Under the pieces are notes generated by a model. The model saw only the letters and a program-made list of their open reading frames with translations. It was not told the DNA's origin and did no database searches. DNA of 21,347 nt. Source: O2-02-FULL-42-9 sp038043025 (lineage in GTDB: Bacteria > Pseudomonadota > Gammaproteobacteria > UBA12402). The stretch spans positions 1 through 21,347 of the forward strand of contig JBBTCW010000075.1 of the NCBI GenBank assembly GCA_038043025.1, in the 5' to 3' direction. Below, piece after piece: positions 8,343 through 15,445 of this stretch; the stretch's first letter is position 1; every line of letters starts with the position of its first letter. Both the position numbers and the translations under genes were made by a program.

Positions 8343-8351
8343 TGTTATAAT
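8343..8351 (+). promoter_or_regulatory. Extended -10 promoter of lgt
   Basis: TGTTATAAT combines a TGn extension with a perfect TATAAT (8346-8351), 61 nt before the GTG start of lgt. No good -35 is seen. An own promoter is needed because lgt is cut off from ptsP by the minus-strand insertion. Confidence 0.6.
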
Positions 8352-8412
8352 GATATTTTGCAATAACCTCACTGATCATAAGTTCAGCGAAAACAGAAGA
8401 AGGAGTCTGGTC

Positions 8413-9189
8413 GTGTTTATTTATCCAAAGATGAATCCCGTTGCATTTCATATTGGGCCGTTAGCAGTGCATTGGTATGGTCTCATGTATTTAGTGAGTT
8501 TTATTCTCGGATGGTTATTGGCAAAGTATCGCGTTAAAAAATATAATTTATCCTACACAAATGAACAGCTCACGGATTTGCTTTTTTATATTGCGCTGGG
8601 CATTTTATTGGGCGGGCGCATTGGCTATATGTTGTTTTATGATTTTCCCAATTTTATTCGTGCGCCTTGGATCATTGTTCAGATTTGGCAAGGCGGTATG
8701 TCTTTTCATGGAGGATTATTGGGAGGTATTGCGGCGTTGTGGTTTAGTGCATATCAAACAAAACATAGTTTTTTTGAATTGACGGATTTTATTGCGCCGT
8801 TTGTGCCAATTGGGCTAGCGGCAGGTAGAATTGGAAATTTTATTAATGGTGAGTTGTTTGGCAGAGTTACGCATGTGCCTTGGTCGACCGTTTATCCCTT
8901 GGGCGGGCCGATGCCGCGACATCCGATAGAACTTTATGAAGCGTTATTGGAAGGTGTTTTATTATTTATTATTTTATGGGTTTATTCGATGAAGCCACGA
9001 CCGCGTATGGCGGTGTCAGGCATGTTTTTGTTGTTTTACGGATTGTTTCGTTGTGTTGCTGAACTTTTTAGACAACCCGATCCGCAATTAGGTTTTATTG
9101 CGTGGCATTGGTTGACGATGGGTATGGCTTTGTCTACGCCGATGATATTGGGCGGTATTTTTTTGGCGTGGTGGGCGTATAAAAAATAA
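8413..9189 (+). CDS. lgt: Prolipoprotein diacylglyceryl transferase
   Basis: Lgt is the inner-membrane enzyme that joins diacylglycerol from phosphatidylglycerol to the lipobox cysteine of prelipoproteins, the first step of lipoprotein maturation. The 258-residue protein has seven likely membrane helices. It carries the family motifs HWYGLMYL near the N-terminus, GGRIGYMLFYDF, MSFHGGLLGG, the signature GRIGNFINGELFG, and RHPIELYEALLEG. The GTG start at 8413 is chosen because AAGAAGGAG lies 7 nt upstream; a longer in-frame reading from 8311 would run over the promoter. It is a little shorter than E. coli Lgt (291), as in many relatives. thyA follows after an 85 bp gap holding a repeat element. 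A likely substrate is encoded at 11397-11639. Confidence 0.95.
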   Translation: MFIYPKMNPVAFHIGPLAVHWYGLMYLVSFILGWLLAKYRVKKYNLSYTNEQLTDLLFYIALGILLGGRIGYMLFYDFPNFIRAPWIIVQIWQGGMSFHGGLLGGIAALWFSAYQTKHSFFELTDFIAPFVPIGLAAGRIGNFINGELFGRVTHVPWSTVYPLGGPMPRHPIELYEALLEGVLLFIILWVYSMKPRPRMAVSGMFLLFYGLFRCVAELFRQPDPQLGFIAWHWLTMGMALSTPMILGGIFLAWWAYKK

Positions 9190-9194
9190 TGCTC

Positions 9195-9251
9195 GCAGCT
9201 CTGAGCTGGGAGAAGCCTTGCTGTGACTGCGTTTGCGCAGCTCAGAGCTGC
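9195..9251 (-). repeat. Family A palindromic element between lgt and thyA
   Basis: A 57 bp element with core GCAGCTCTGAGCTG (9195-9208) and its complement GCAGCTCAGAGCTGC (9237-9251) as terminal inverted repeats, able to form a long hairpin. On the minus strand its interior reads GCAGTCACAGCAAGG, one base from GCAGTCATAGCAAGG inside the 106 bp copies. It is therefore a shorter relative in opposite orientation. Confidence 0.75.
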
Positions 9252-9274
9252 ACCGATTTAACAAGGAGCGGGTT

Positions 9275-10069
9275 GTGAGACAATATTTAGATTTTTTGAA
9301 ACAGGTGTTAGAAACGGGTTCAAAAAAAGAAGATCGTACCGGCGTTGGAACGATCAGCCTATTTGGGTTTCAAATGCGTTTTGATTTAAGCAAAAGTTTT
9401 CCACTCGTGACGACAAAGCGTATGCATTTAAAAAGTTTGATTTATGAGCTGTTGTGGTTTTTAAATGGCGATACGAATATAAAATATTTAAATGAACATG
9501 GCGTGCGCATTTGGAACGAGTGGGCGGATGAAAACGGTGATTTAGGTCCGGTGTACGGAAAACAATGGCGTGCCTGGAAAACGGCGGATGGAAGAGTCAT
9601 CGATCAGTTTGCAAAATTGATTGACGATATAAAAAATAATCCGGATTCCAGACGACATATTATAAACGCATGGAATGTGGGTGAATTATCGCAGATGGCG
9701 TTGCCGCCATGTCATTTATTGTTTCAATTTTATGTATCTGAGGGGAAATTATCTTGTCAATTATATCAGCGTTCAGCCGATGCGTTTTTAGGCGTGCCGT
9801 TTAATATTGCTTCTTATTCTTTATTGACATGTATGGTCGCACAGCAATGTGATTTGCAGCCCGCCGAATTTATTTGGACAGGAGGTGATTGCCATATTTA
9901 TTTCAATCATGTAGAGCAAGTCAACTTGCAATTAGCACGCGAGCCGTATTCACTGCCGACGCTGCAAATTAAGCGAAAACCCGATTCAATGTTTGATTAT
10001 TCTTTTGAAGATTTTGAAATATTGAATTATCAATATCATCCGACGATCAAGGCGACGATCGCGGTGTGA
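9275..10069 (+). CDS. thyA: Thymidylate synthase
   Basis: ThyA makes dTMP from dUMP using methylenetetrahydrofolate, needed for DNA synthesis. The 264-residue product has exactly the length of the E. coli enzyme and aligns from MRQYLDFLKQVL. The catalytic cysteine is Cys146 in ALPPCHLLFQFYV, and QRSADAFLGVPFNIASY and the GDCHIYFNH nucleotide-binding segment are intact. The GTG start at 9275 is fixed by AAGGAG 6 nt upstream. An in-frame TTG at 9233 would add 14 residues encoded by the repeat element and is rejected. Palindromic elements of family A lie immediately before and after the gene. lgt-thyA order matches enterobacteria. Confidence 0.97.
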   Translation: MRQYLDFLKQVLETGSKKEDRTGVGTISLFGFQMRFDLSKSFPLVTTKRMHLKSLIYELLWFLNGDTNIKYLNEHGVRIWNEWADENGDLGPVYGKQWRAWKTADGRVIDQFAKLIDDIKNNPDSRRHIINAWNVGELSQMALPPCHLLFQFYVSEGKLSCQLYQRSADAFLGVPFNIASYSLLTCMVAQQCDLQPAEFIWTGGDCHIYFNHVEQVNLQLAREPYSLPTLQIKRKPDSMFDYSFEDFEILNYQYHPTIKATIAV

Positions 10070-10072
10070 TTT

Positions 10073-10126
10073 GCTCTGAGCTGCTGTAAGTCAGGCTGTG
10101 TCTCTATTAGAGCAGCTCAGAGCTGC
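10073..10126. repeat. Family A palindromic element / likely two-way terminator after thyA
   Basis: GCTCTGAGCTGC (10073-10084) and GCAGCTCAGAGC (from 10112) are a perfect 12 bp inverted repeat with a 27 nt loop, starting 4 nt after the thyA stop. GCAGCTCAGAGCTGC (10112-10126) is also a palindrome by itself. It separates convergent thyA and the MFS gene, supplies the stop and last codons of the latter, and could end transcription from both sides. There is no T tract, so this role is inferred. Confidence 0.7.
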
Positions 10127-11384
10127 GTAGCACGGACTCCGCTTCCTTACCTCCCGTCTCTCGAATAAAAAAGAACGCAACCAGTGTGGCGATGAAATAA
10201 CTCGCTAAAATTACCATAAGACTATATTTGTAAGCTGATAATGTTGAGCCGCCAAAATAGGCATGGTGTATTTGCAACAACTTTCCGATCAGTGGTTGAA
10301 AAATAGCACCTGAAATGACAACCGCCATATTGTTAACGGCTAATGCTGTCGCGCGTTGTTTTGGATGATTGAGTTCTCGTACGACACTAAATGTTAATAC
10401 TTGTCCTGCCGTTGCGCCGCCTGCTACAAATATTAAAACGCCGGTGATCCAAATGGGCGTGTGAATATAAAATAGAATGATAAAGAATGCGAAGAATCCA
10501 ATGCATTCAGATACCCATAAAGGCAATCGCCTTTGTCCCAAGTATGTTGACCACCAGCCGAGCAGGGGGCTTCCAGCGACGACACCGAGCCACATAAAGG
10601 CAACCAGTGTTGCAGCGGTGGGAGGGGTGAGTTGATAAACATTTATAAAATAAGGCACGGCCCATAAGGATGCAAATCCCGACAGCGGCGCCCATGAAAG
10701 ACAAGCATAAATAGCAATGACCCAAGTTTGTTTATTGCTGAGAATATCCTGTAAACTTTTCCAGGCGTTGTGCGGTGAGGTATCTTTATGCATGAGATTA
10801 TGTCTTTCATAATCCAGGAAAATCCAAACGAGTAATGCAAGCATAAAGCCGATAATGGCTAATAAAAATAGGGTATGTCGCCAGCCTAATGAATCGACTA
10901 AGTGACTTAACGGGACTTGTCCCGACATGGCGCCGAGTGCGGCGAGCGCTTGCGTGAGGCCGGCAAAGAACGCAAAATGTTTGTTTTCAAATAAATCCGC
11001 TGCCGTAATTAATACGGAGACAAAGGCAAAGGCGGAGCCAGCGCCCAAGAGTAATCGCGCGATGGATCCGATGTAAATGTTTGTTGCGACTCCAAACAAG
11101 GCGGAGCCGATGGCGCAAGTTAATATGGCCAGCGTGATGATTTTACGTGGGGCGCACCGATCGAGCAGCATGCCGGATGGCGCTTGAAAGATCGTATAGG
11201 TATAAAAATAAAAACCTGACATGATACCAAGACCAAAGGTGCCGATGTTGAGATCTTGCATGAGGGAGTTTGTCATGATGCTGGGCGATACTTGTACCGC
11301 CATTTCGAATATTAAGAAGAGCGAAACCAACATATAGAGGAAAATTGCTTTTGTTTTGCTCATATTTGTTTTATTTATGATCAT
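10107..11384 (-). CDS. MFS transporter (Pht-like)
   Basis: A 425-residue inner-membrane permease with about twelve helices. The first-half MFS signature is in SGMLLDRCAPRKIITL (about residues 70-85), followed by IARLLLGAGSAFAFVSVLITAADLF and a GWRHTLFLLAIIGF segment. The pattern resembles the Pht-type permeases of Legionella and relatives, which import amino acids or nucleosides; the substrate here cannot be told. The last residues (RSSELL) are encoded by the palindromic repeat, which also gives the stop. The start is uncertain: the first ATG (11384) has a poor ribosome site, and a second ATG seven codons later is no better. The lipoprotein gene ends 12 nt upstream, so the two are probably co-transcribed. 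Confidence 0.85.
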   Translation of the reverse strand: MIINKTNMSKTKAIFLYMLVSLFLIFEMAVQVSPSIMTNSLMQDLNIGTFGLGIMSGFYFYTYTIFQAPSGMLLDRCAPRKIITLAILTCAIGSALFGVATNIYIGSIARLLLGAGSAFAFVSVLITAADLFENKHFAFFAGLTQALAALGAMSGQVPLSHLVDSLGWRHTLFLLAIIGFMLALLVWIFLDYERHNLMHKDTSPHNAWKSLQDILSNKQTWVIAIYACLSWAPLSGFASLWAVPYFINVYQLTPPTAATLVAFMWLGVVAGSPLLGWWSTYLGQRRLPLWVSECIGFFAFFIILFYIHTPIWITGVLIFVAGGATAGQVLTFSVVRELNHPKQRATALAVNNMAVVISGAIFQPLIGKLLQIHHAYFGGSTLSAYKYSLMVILASYFIATLVAFFFIRETGGKEAESVLRSSELL

Positions 11385-11396
11385 TCTAGGATTGAT

Positions 11397-11639
11397 TTAT
11401 TTATGTTCTTTTTTAACAATTTTGTCACAGCCCATTTTGTGGTATGCTTGGCGGAACTGCTGACGTTTAGTTTGGAGTTGCCAGTGTTCCTGGTTGTTGG
11501 GGTTGGAGTTTTGCATCGATTGTTGATGCTGGAGCGACTGACACTGCATTTGGGGGGCTGGCATGGAGTTTGCAGGATGCAAACTACTACAGGCGGACAA
11601 GGAAAAAGCGGTTAGACTAAACAATAACAATTTGTACAT
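11397..11639 (-). CDS. Small Gln-rich lipoprotein, function unknown
   Basis: An 80-residue protein with a lipoprotein signal peptide: MYK, a hydrophobic stretch, then lipobox LSAC with the lipidated cysteine at position 17. Serine follows at +2, which usually sends lipoproteins to the outer membrane. The mature part is rich in Gln, Asn and His, with two more cysteines (at about 41 and 71). The start at 11639 is chosen because AAAGGT lies 7 nt upstream and the signal peptide begins there. A longer reading from 11678 would bury the signal. It is the first gene of a pair with the MFS transporter. It has no recognised family and would be a substrate of Lgt and signal peptidase II. Confidence 0.7.
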   Translation of the reverse strand: MYKLLLFSLTAFSLSACSSLHPANSMPAPQMQCQSLQHQQSMQNSNPNNQEHWQLQTKRQQFRQAYHKMGCDKIVKKEHK

Positions 11640-11740
11640 AACAGGGACCTTTAGGGTTAAGTTGTTGATAAAATACAACTTTTTGATTATACCTGATAAG
11701 GAAAAGAAAAAAAACGAATATATATGAATTTTATCGAACT

Positions 11741-11757
11741 CTTAAGATTTCCTTAAG
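11741..11757 (+). promoter_or_regulatory. PmrA-type box upstream of the 96-residue gene
   Basis: CTTAAG-ATTTC-CTTAAG exactly fits the YTTAAK-N5-YTTAAK tandem half-site of the PmrA response regulator; the repeated unit is CTTAAGATT with an 11 bp period. A third partial half-site, GTTAAGATT, starts at 11772. Ten nt after the second half-site is a -10-like TATGGT (11768-11773). TAGGAG precedes the ATG by 6 nt. In Legionella and Coxiella such boxes drive Dot/Icm effector and secretion genes. Confidence 0.65.
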
Positions 11758-11814
11758 ATTCATGGTGTATGGTTAAGATTGGGTTATTATTATAAAAAGG
11801 GATAGGAGTTAGCT

Positions 11815-12105
11815 ATGAAGGAAGTATCAGCGGCATATGATTTAAATATGCTTGAGACAAGCCAGGATGCGTTGTCGGGTCAAGTGGAGAACAAAGATGA
11901 TAACCTTCTTGATGAGATGAGATCTATCATGAAGGATTATGTTGGCTTATGTGTGCAAAACAAGATGACCGACTCCTTGAAACAAGAATATAAAAATCGA
12001 TTTGAAGACCTACGCAGTAAATTGCGTGATCCGATGTTGAAAGATTATTCTTCTTTTGAGTTTATGGAAAAGCTCTATATGCAAGAGTATTTGATTGAAG
12101 AGTAA
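11815..12105 (+). CDS. Small acidic protein under a PmrA-type box, candidate effector or secretion factor
   Basis: A 96-residue, mostly helical, cytoplasmic-type protein without signal peptide or membrane segment. I recognise no family. Its C-terminus (FEFMEKLYMQEYLIEE) has five Glu in the last fifteen residues, with hydrophobic and aromatic residues between. This resembles the Glu-rich E-block seen near the end of many Dot/Icm substrates. A strong PmrA-type box lies 58 nt upstream, and TAGGAG precedes the start. It stands alone: the gene before it is divergent, and rnr starts 117 nt later with no obvious terminator between, so some read-through is possible. It could equally be a small acidic chaperone or adaptor. 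Coding status is good; function is inferred. Confidence 0.7.
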   Translation: MKEVSAAYDLNMLETSQDALSGQVENKDDNLLDEMRSIMKDYVGLCVQNKMTDSLKQEYKNRFEDLRSKLRDPMLKDYSSFEFMEKLYMQEYLIEE

Positions 12106-12222
12106 TATCAGGAGCAATCTTCGTTTGACTTATAGATAATGCAAACGGTGAGCGCAAGGAAAGTAAAAGGACGTGATTTAGATTATCAGGATAGATGATC
12201 ACAAAGTCGCGATAGAAGAGTT

Positions 12223-14358
12223 ATGACAAAAAATAAACGTTGGCGAGATCCGTTTGCACAACGTGAATCTGAAAAGTATCATCATCCCATTCCCTCTCGT
12301 GAATATATTGCGGACTTTTTAAATAAAAGTAATACGCCGTTGTTGCGCGCGCAAATTGCACAGGAATTTGAAATTTCGGGTGAGTTTGAAGAAGAAGCGT
12401 TGCGACGTCGATTGCGCGCGATGGTGCGTGATGGACAATTAATGCAGGCACGATCAGGCGAATATAAAACGTTTCAAAAAGAACAGGCGATTCAAGGTCG
12501 CGTGGTGGGTCATAAAGATGGTTTTGGTTTTGTGGAACCCGAAGATGGCACCGAATCCATTTTTATTTCCGCCCGGCAGATGCGAGCGGTATTGGATGGC
12601 GACATTGTCACCGTGCAAGTCGTTGATGTCGATAGACATAATCGGCGAGAAGGGTTGATTGTTAACGTGATCGAACATAAACGTCAACAAATTGTGGGGC
12701 GTTTTTTTATCGAAAGCGGTATCGGGTTTGTTGAGCCGGAGAATCCACGGATTAATCAAGATATTATTGTTCCTCAAAAAACAAAATTGCCGACGCAACC
12801 CGGTCAAATGGTCATTGTTGAGATTACTGCGCCACCGACGATGCATACGCAAGCGATTGGCCAGGTGATTGAGGTGCTGGGTGATTATATGGCGCCGGGA
12901 TTAGAAACCGACGTCGCGATTCGCTCACATGAATTACCGTATATATGGTCGGAACAAATTTTAATGGATACCAAGAAATTTTCGCAGCCCAAAGCCCCTT
13001 ATCCGCATCGCCAAGATTTGCGCGAATTGCATTTAGTGACGATCGATGGTGAAGATGCGCAAGATTTTGATGATGCTGTATATTGTGAGCCCTATAATAA
13101 AAGTGAATGGCGTTTGGTGGTGGCGATTGCCGATGTTAGTCATTATGTGAAACCGGGTTCTGCATTAGATGTCGAAGCGATTAATCGGGGCAATAGTGTT
13201 TATTTTCCAGGCCGTGTGATTCCGATGTTGCCGCCCGAGTTGTCTAATGATTTGTGTTCGTTAAAACCAAACGTCGATCGATTAAGTATGGTATGCGACA
13301 TGATCATCGATAAAAGAGGCGATATTAAAAAATATGATTTTTATCGCGCAGTGATTAATTCGCATGTGCGCTTCACTTATACCGAAGTTGCCGAACTGCT
13401 AAAACGCAAAGATATCATGCCAAATTTAAAAAATTTACAGCAACTTTATAAAGTATTATACAAGCGACGCAAAGAGCGCGGGGGATTAGAGTTTGAATCG
13501 CAAGAGATTAAAGTAGAATTTGATAAAAATAAAAAAATTAAACGTTTGGTTGCGGTTGTGCGTAATGATGCGCATCGTTTAATTGAAGAATGCATGTTAT
13601 GTGCGAATATTTCTGCGGCACGTTTCTTGGTAAAACATAAATGTGCGGCGCTATTTCGCGTACATGATGGTCCGACGCATGATAAGTTGGTGGATTTGCG
13701 AGAATTTTTAGATTCGTTGGGGTTGCGTTTGGGCGGAGGTGATTTGCCTACACCATTAGATTATGCTGAATTGATTGAGAAAACCAGCAAACGGCATGAC
13801 GCGGCATTGATTCAGTCATTATTGTTGCGTTCAATGTCAAAAGCGTTTTATTCGGCGAGTTGTGAGGCGCATTTTGGTTTAGCATTTGATGAATATGCAC
13901 ATTTTACATCGCCCATTCGTCGTTATCCAGATTTGTTAGTGCATCGTGCCATCGCTGTGATTTTAGATAAGAAAAAACAAAAACCGCAAGATCAAAAAGA
14001 ATTACAGACGTTGGGTGAACATTTTTCAATGACGGAAAGGCGCGCAGATGAAGCAACGCGCGATGTCATGCGTTGGTTGCAGTGCGAATATATTTCGGGT
14101 CATTTGGGTAAAACATTTGATGGTGTGATTACCGGCGTGACGGGATTTGGTTTGTTTGTGCAATTAAAAGACTTATTGGTGGAAGGATTAGTGCATATTA
14201 GTGTATTGCCCGGCAAAGATTTCTATCAGTTTGATCCGGCGCGCCATCGTTTAGTCGGTCGTGCTTCCGGTAAAAAATATTGTCTTGGCGACTCCGTGCA
14301 GGCGCAAGTGGTGCGGGTGAATGTGGAAAATCGGGAGATTGATTTCAATATAGCTTAG
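12223..14358 (+). CDS. rnr: Ribonuclease R (3'-5' exoribonuclease)
   Basis: RNase R degrades structured RNA from the 3' end, including rRNA fragments and mRNA in trans-translation. The 711-residue protein starts with a helix-turn-helix-like region (about 23-85), then two cold-shock domains. The RNB catalytic domain carries VTIDGEDAQDFDDAVYC (Asp275, 278, 281, 283, 284 for metal binding). Conserved HFTSPIRRYPDL and ERRADEATRDV follow, and an S1 domain ends the protein (GVITGVTGFGLFVQL). It stops immediately after S1 and lacks the Lys-rich tail of E. coli RNase R (813 residues). The ribosome site is weak (AGAAGAG), and the start is chosen by alignment. A repeat region begins right at the stop. 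rlmB, its usual neighbour in enterobacteria, is absent. Confidence 0.95.
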   Translation: MTKNKRWRDPFAQRESEKYHHPIPSREYIADFLNKSNTPLLRAQIAQEFEISGEFEEEALRRRLRAMVRDGQLMQARSGEYKTFQKEQAIQGRVVGHKDGFGFVEPEDGTESIFISARQMRAVLDGDIVTVQVVDVDRHNRREGLIVNVIEHKRQQIVGRFFIESGIGFVEPENPRINQDIIVPQKTKLPTQPGQMVIVEITAPPTMHTQAIGQVIEVLGDYMAPGLETDVAIRSHELPYIWSEQILMDTKKFSQPKAPYPHRQDLRELHLVTIDGEDAQDFDDAVYCEPYNKSEWRLVVAIADVSHYVKPGSALDVEAINRGNSVYFPGRVIPMLPPELSNDLCSLKPNVDRLSMVCDMIIDKRGDIKKYDFYRAVINSHVRFTYTEVAELLKRKDIMPNLKNLQQLYKVLYKRRKERGGLEFESQEIKVEFDKNKKIKRLVAVVRNDAHRLIEECMLCANISAARFLVKHKCAALFRVHDGPTHDKLVDLREFLDSLGLRLGGGDLPTPLDYAELIEKTSKRHDAALIQSLLLRSMSKAFYSASCEAHFGLAFDEYAHFTSPIRRYPDLLVHRAIAVILDKKKQKPQDQKELQTLGEHFSMTERRADEATRDVMRWLQCEYISGHLGKTFDGVITGVTGFGLFVQLKDLLVEGLVHISVLPGKDFYQFDPARHRLVGRASGKKYCLGDSVQAQVVRVNVENREIDFNIA

Positions 14359-14377
14359 CTCAGGGGTACAAGGATGT

Positions 14378-14482
14378 CTCACCTCAGAGGACGCAACACG
14401 TTCATCTGATTCTAAATGATTCATCATTTTTTCTGATGAATGCCATTCTAGCAATGAATACCAGCTTACCTCTGAGCTGAGG
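14378..14482 (-). repeat. Structured intergenic element, family B, copy 1
   Basis: A 105 bp element after rnr, the reverse complement of 21216-21321 with few changes. Ends: CTCACCTCAGAGG (14378-14390) and CCTCTGAGCTGAGG (14469-14482) as terminal inverted repeats. The centre is the hairpin ATTCATCA-ttttttc-TGATGAAT (14419-14441). The stem is kept in the second copy through paired base changes. Confidence 0.85.
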
Positions 14483-14493
14483 ATTGCAAGATA

Positions 14494-14546
14494 TGGCCAT
14501 CCATGGCCAGTCGTTCGCGCGACTGCGACATGCCACTGGCATGTCG
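14494..14546. repeat. Cluster of three tandem hairpins flanked by CTCTGAGCTGAGG repeats
   Basis: Three stems in a row: TGGCCAT-cc-ATGGCCA (14494-14509), AGTCG-ttcgcg-CGACT (14509-14524) and CGACATGCC-act-GGCATGTCG (14526-14546). GTTCGCGC occurs on both sides of the last two stems. The whole is bounded by direct copies of CCTCTGAGCTGAGGAT at 14469 and 14559. The GC content is far above the surroundings. This could be a REP-like element or a processed RNA. No promoter is evident. Confidence 0.65.
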
Positions 14547-14592
14547 GTTCGCGCTCACCCTCTGAGCTGAGGATAATATTAAGGATAATAGA

Positions 14593-15384
14593 TTACATCA
14601 ACAAAAACGGAACCGATATTCCAACCGCCAAAAAAATCAATGTGAGTATGGTTAGGGAGGTGAGCTTGGCGACGGATACCGTTGGCATGTTCATGCGGTT
14701 GCCGTGATTTTTATGCTCTGCTGGCGCCGTCTCCTTTTTAACAGTGCTCATGCCGTGCTTTAAACCTGTTTTGACCAACCAAACATTAATGGGATAAGCG
14801 AGAAAACTCCCCACAATCGTGGCAAGTGCCATCGATCCCCAAAACGGTAATGTCGTCGCTGACATCGAGAGCGGACTATAAAGGCGCCACACAAAAGTCA
14901 CGGGCATCATGCCGGCCATGATCATGTTCATTGATAACCATTCTGGCATAAACGTTTTTTTGAGAGCGGTGCGATAAGAGTTGTTAAACATTTTTTTCAT
15001 AAAGATGGATTGAAAAATTAACCAACCAGAGGCAAAGCCAGCGATATATTCAATGATTATTTCTAAGCTATCGGACATCGTTAAAAAAGATAACACAATG
15101 GCGGCAATAATAATGCCCGTGGCATCGCCGGCGACACAGTGAATTTCTGAGCCGAGTGATTGTTTCCAGAGATTACTCGTGAATGTTTCATGTTCGCCTG
15201 GCAAAGGTTCTTTGCAGGATAAAAGATACATAAATAAGCCAAAAGGCCCCGTGTATAAAATAACTAACAGCCAGCCAATTTTCATCACGGGTTCGGCGGG
15301 CGTGGTGCGAATGAGATCGTAAGCCGCGTAGATGAATGATAAAAAGGTTAACATAAACCATAAGATGAGTGCGCCATCTAACAT
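14593..15384 (-). CDS. DUF4396-type multi-pass membrane protein
   Basis: A 263-residue inner-membrane protein with about six or seven hydrophobic helices. The segment GSEIHCVAGDATGIIIAA (78-95) and the Met-rich helix MPEWLSMNMIMAGMMPV (146-162) match what I recall of the DUF4396 family, whose biochemical role is unknown. The His-Cys pair and clustered methionines would suit metal handling, but that is speculation. A His/Asn-containing loop (about 222-232) precedes the last helix. The ATG at 15384 is preferred over the TTG one codon earlier, with AGGAG 8 nt upstream. It has its own promoter after the 537-residue gene. A repeat region of about 230 bp lies beyond its stop. Confidence 0.7.
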   Translation of the reverse strand: MLDGALILWFMLTFLSFIYAAYDLIRTTPAEPVMKIGWLLVILYTGPFGLFMYLLSCKEPLPGEHETFTSNLWKQSLGSEIHCVAGDATGIIIAAIVLSFLTMSDSLEIIIEYIAGFASGWLIFQSIFMKKMFNNSYRTALKKTFMPEWLSMNMIMAGMMPVTFVWRLYSPLSMSATTLPFWGSMALATIVGSFLAYPINVWLVKTGLKHGMSTVKKETAPAEHKNHGNRMNMPTVSVAKLTSLTILTLIFLAVGISVPFLLM

Positions 15385-15414
15385 CAAACAATCTCCTGTG
15401 AATATCAGATGATC

Positions 15415-15444
15415 ATCATACTATGAATGTTGATATGGTGTAAA
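15415..15444 (-). promoter_or_regulatory. Probable promoter of the DUF4396 gene
   Basis: On the minus strand TTTACA (15439-15444), an 18 nt spacer and TATGAT (15415-15420) make a reasonable promoter 31 nt before the ATG. The palindrome GATGATCATC (15408-15417) overlaps the -10 and could be an operator. Confidence 0.5.
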
Positions 15445-15445
15445 G

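Noticed and set aside
8311..8412. Longer lgt reading
   Set aside because: It would overlap the extended -10; GTG at 8413 has a strong ribosome site and aligns with the family N-terminus.
9233..9274. Longer thyA starting at TTG
   Set aside because: The extra 14 codons are the palindromic repeat; GTG at 9275 has AAGGAG and gives the exact 264-residue family length.
12106..12222. Small RNA or tRNA between the 96-residue gene and rnr
   Set aside because: CGTTTG/CAAACG can pair weakly, but there is no T tract, cloverleaf or clear promoter; nothing can be supported.
12454..12852. 132-residue open frame on the minus strand
   Set aside because: It lies wholly inside rnr on the other strand, with no motif or ribosome site.
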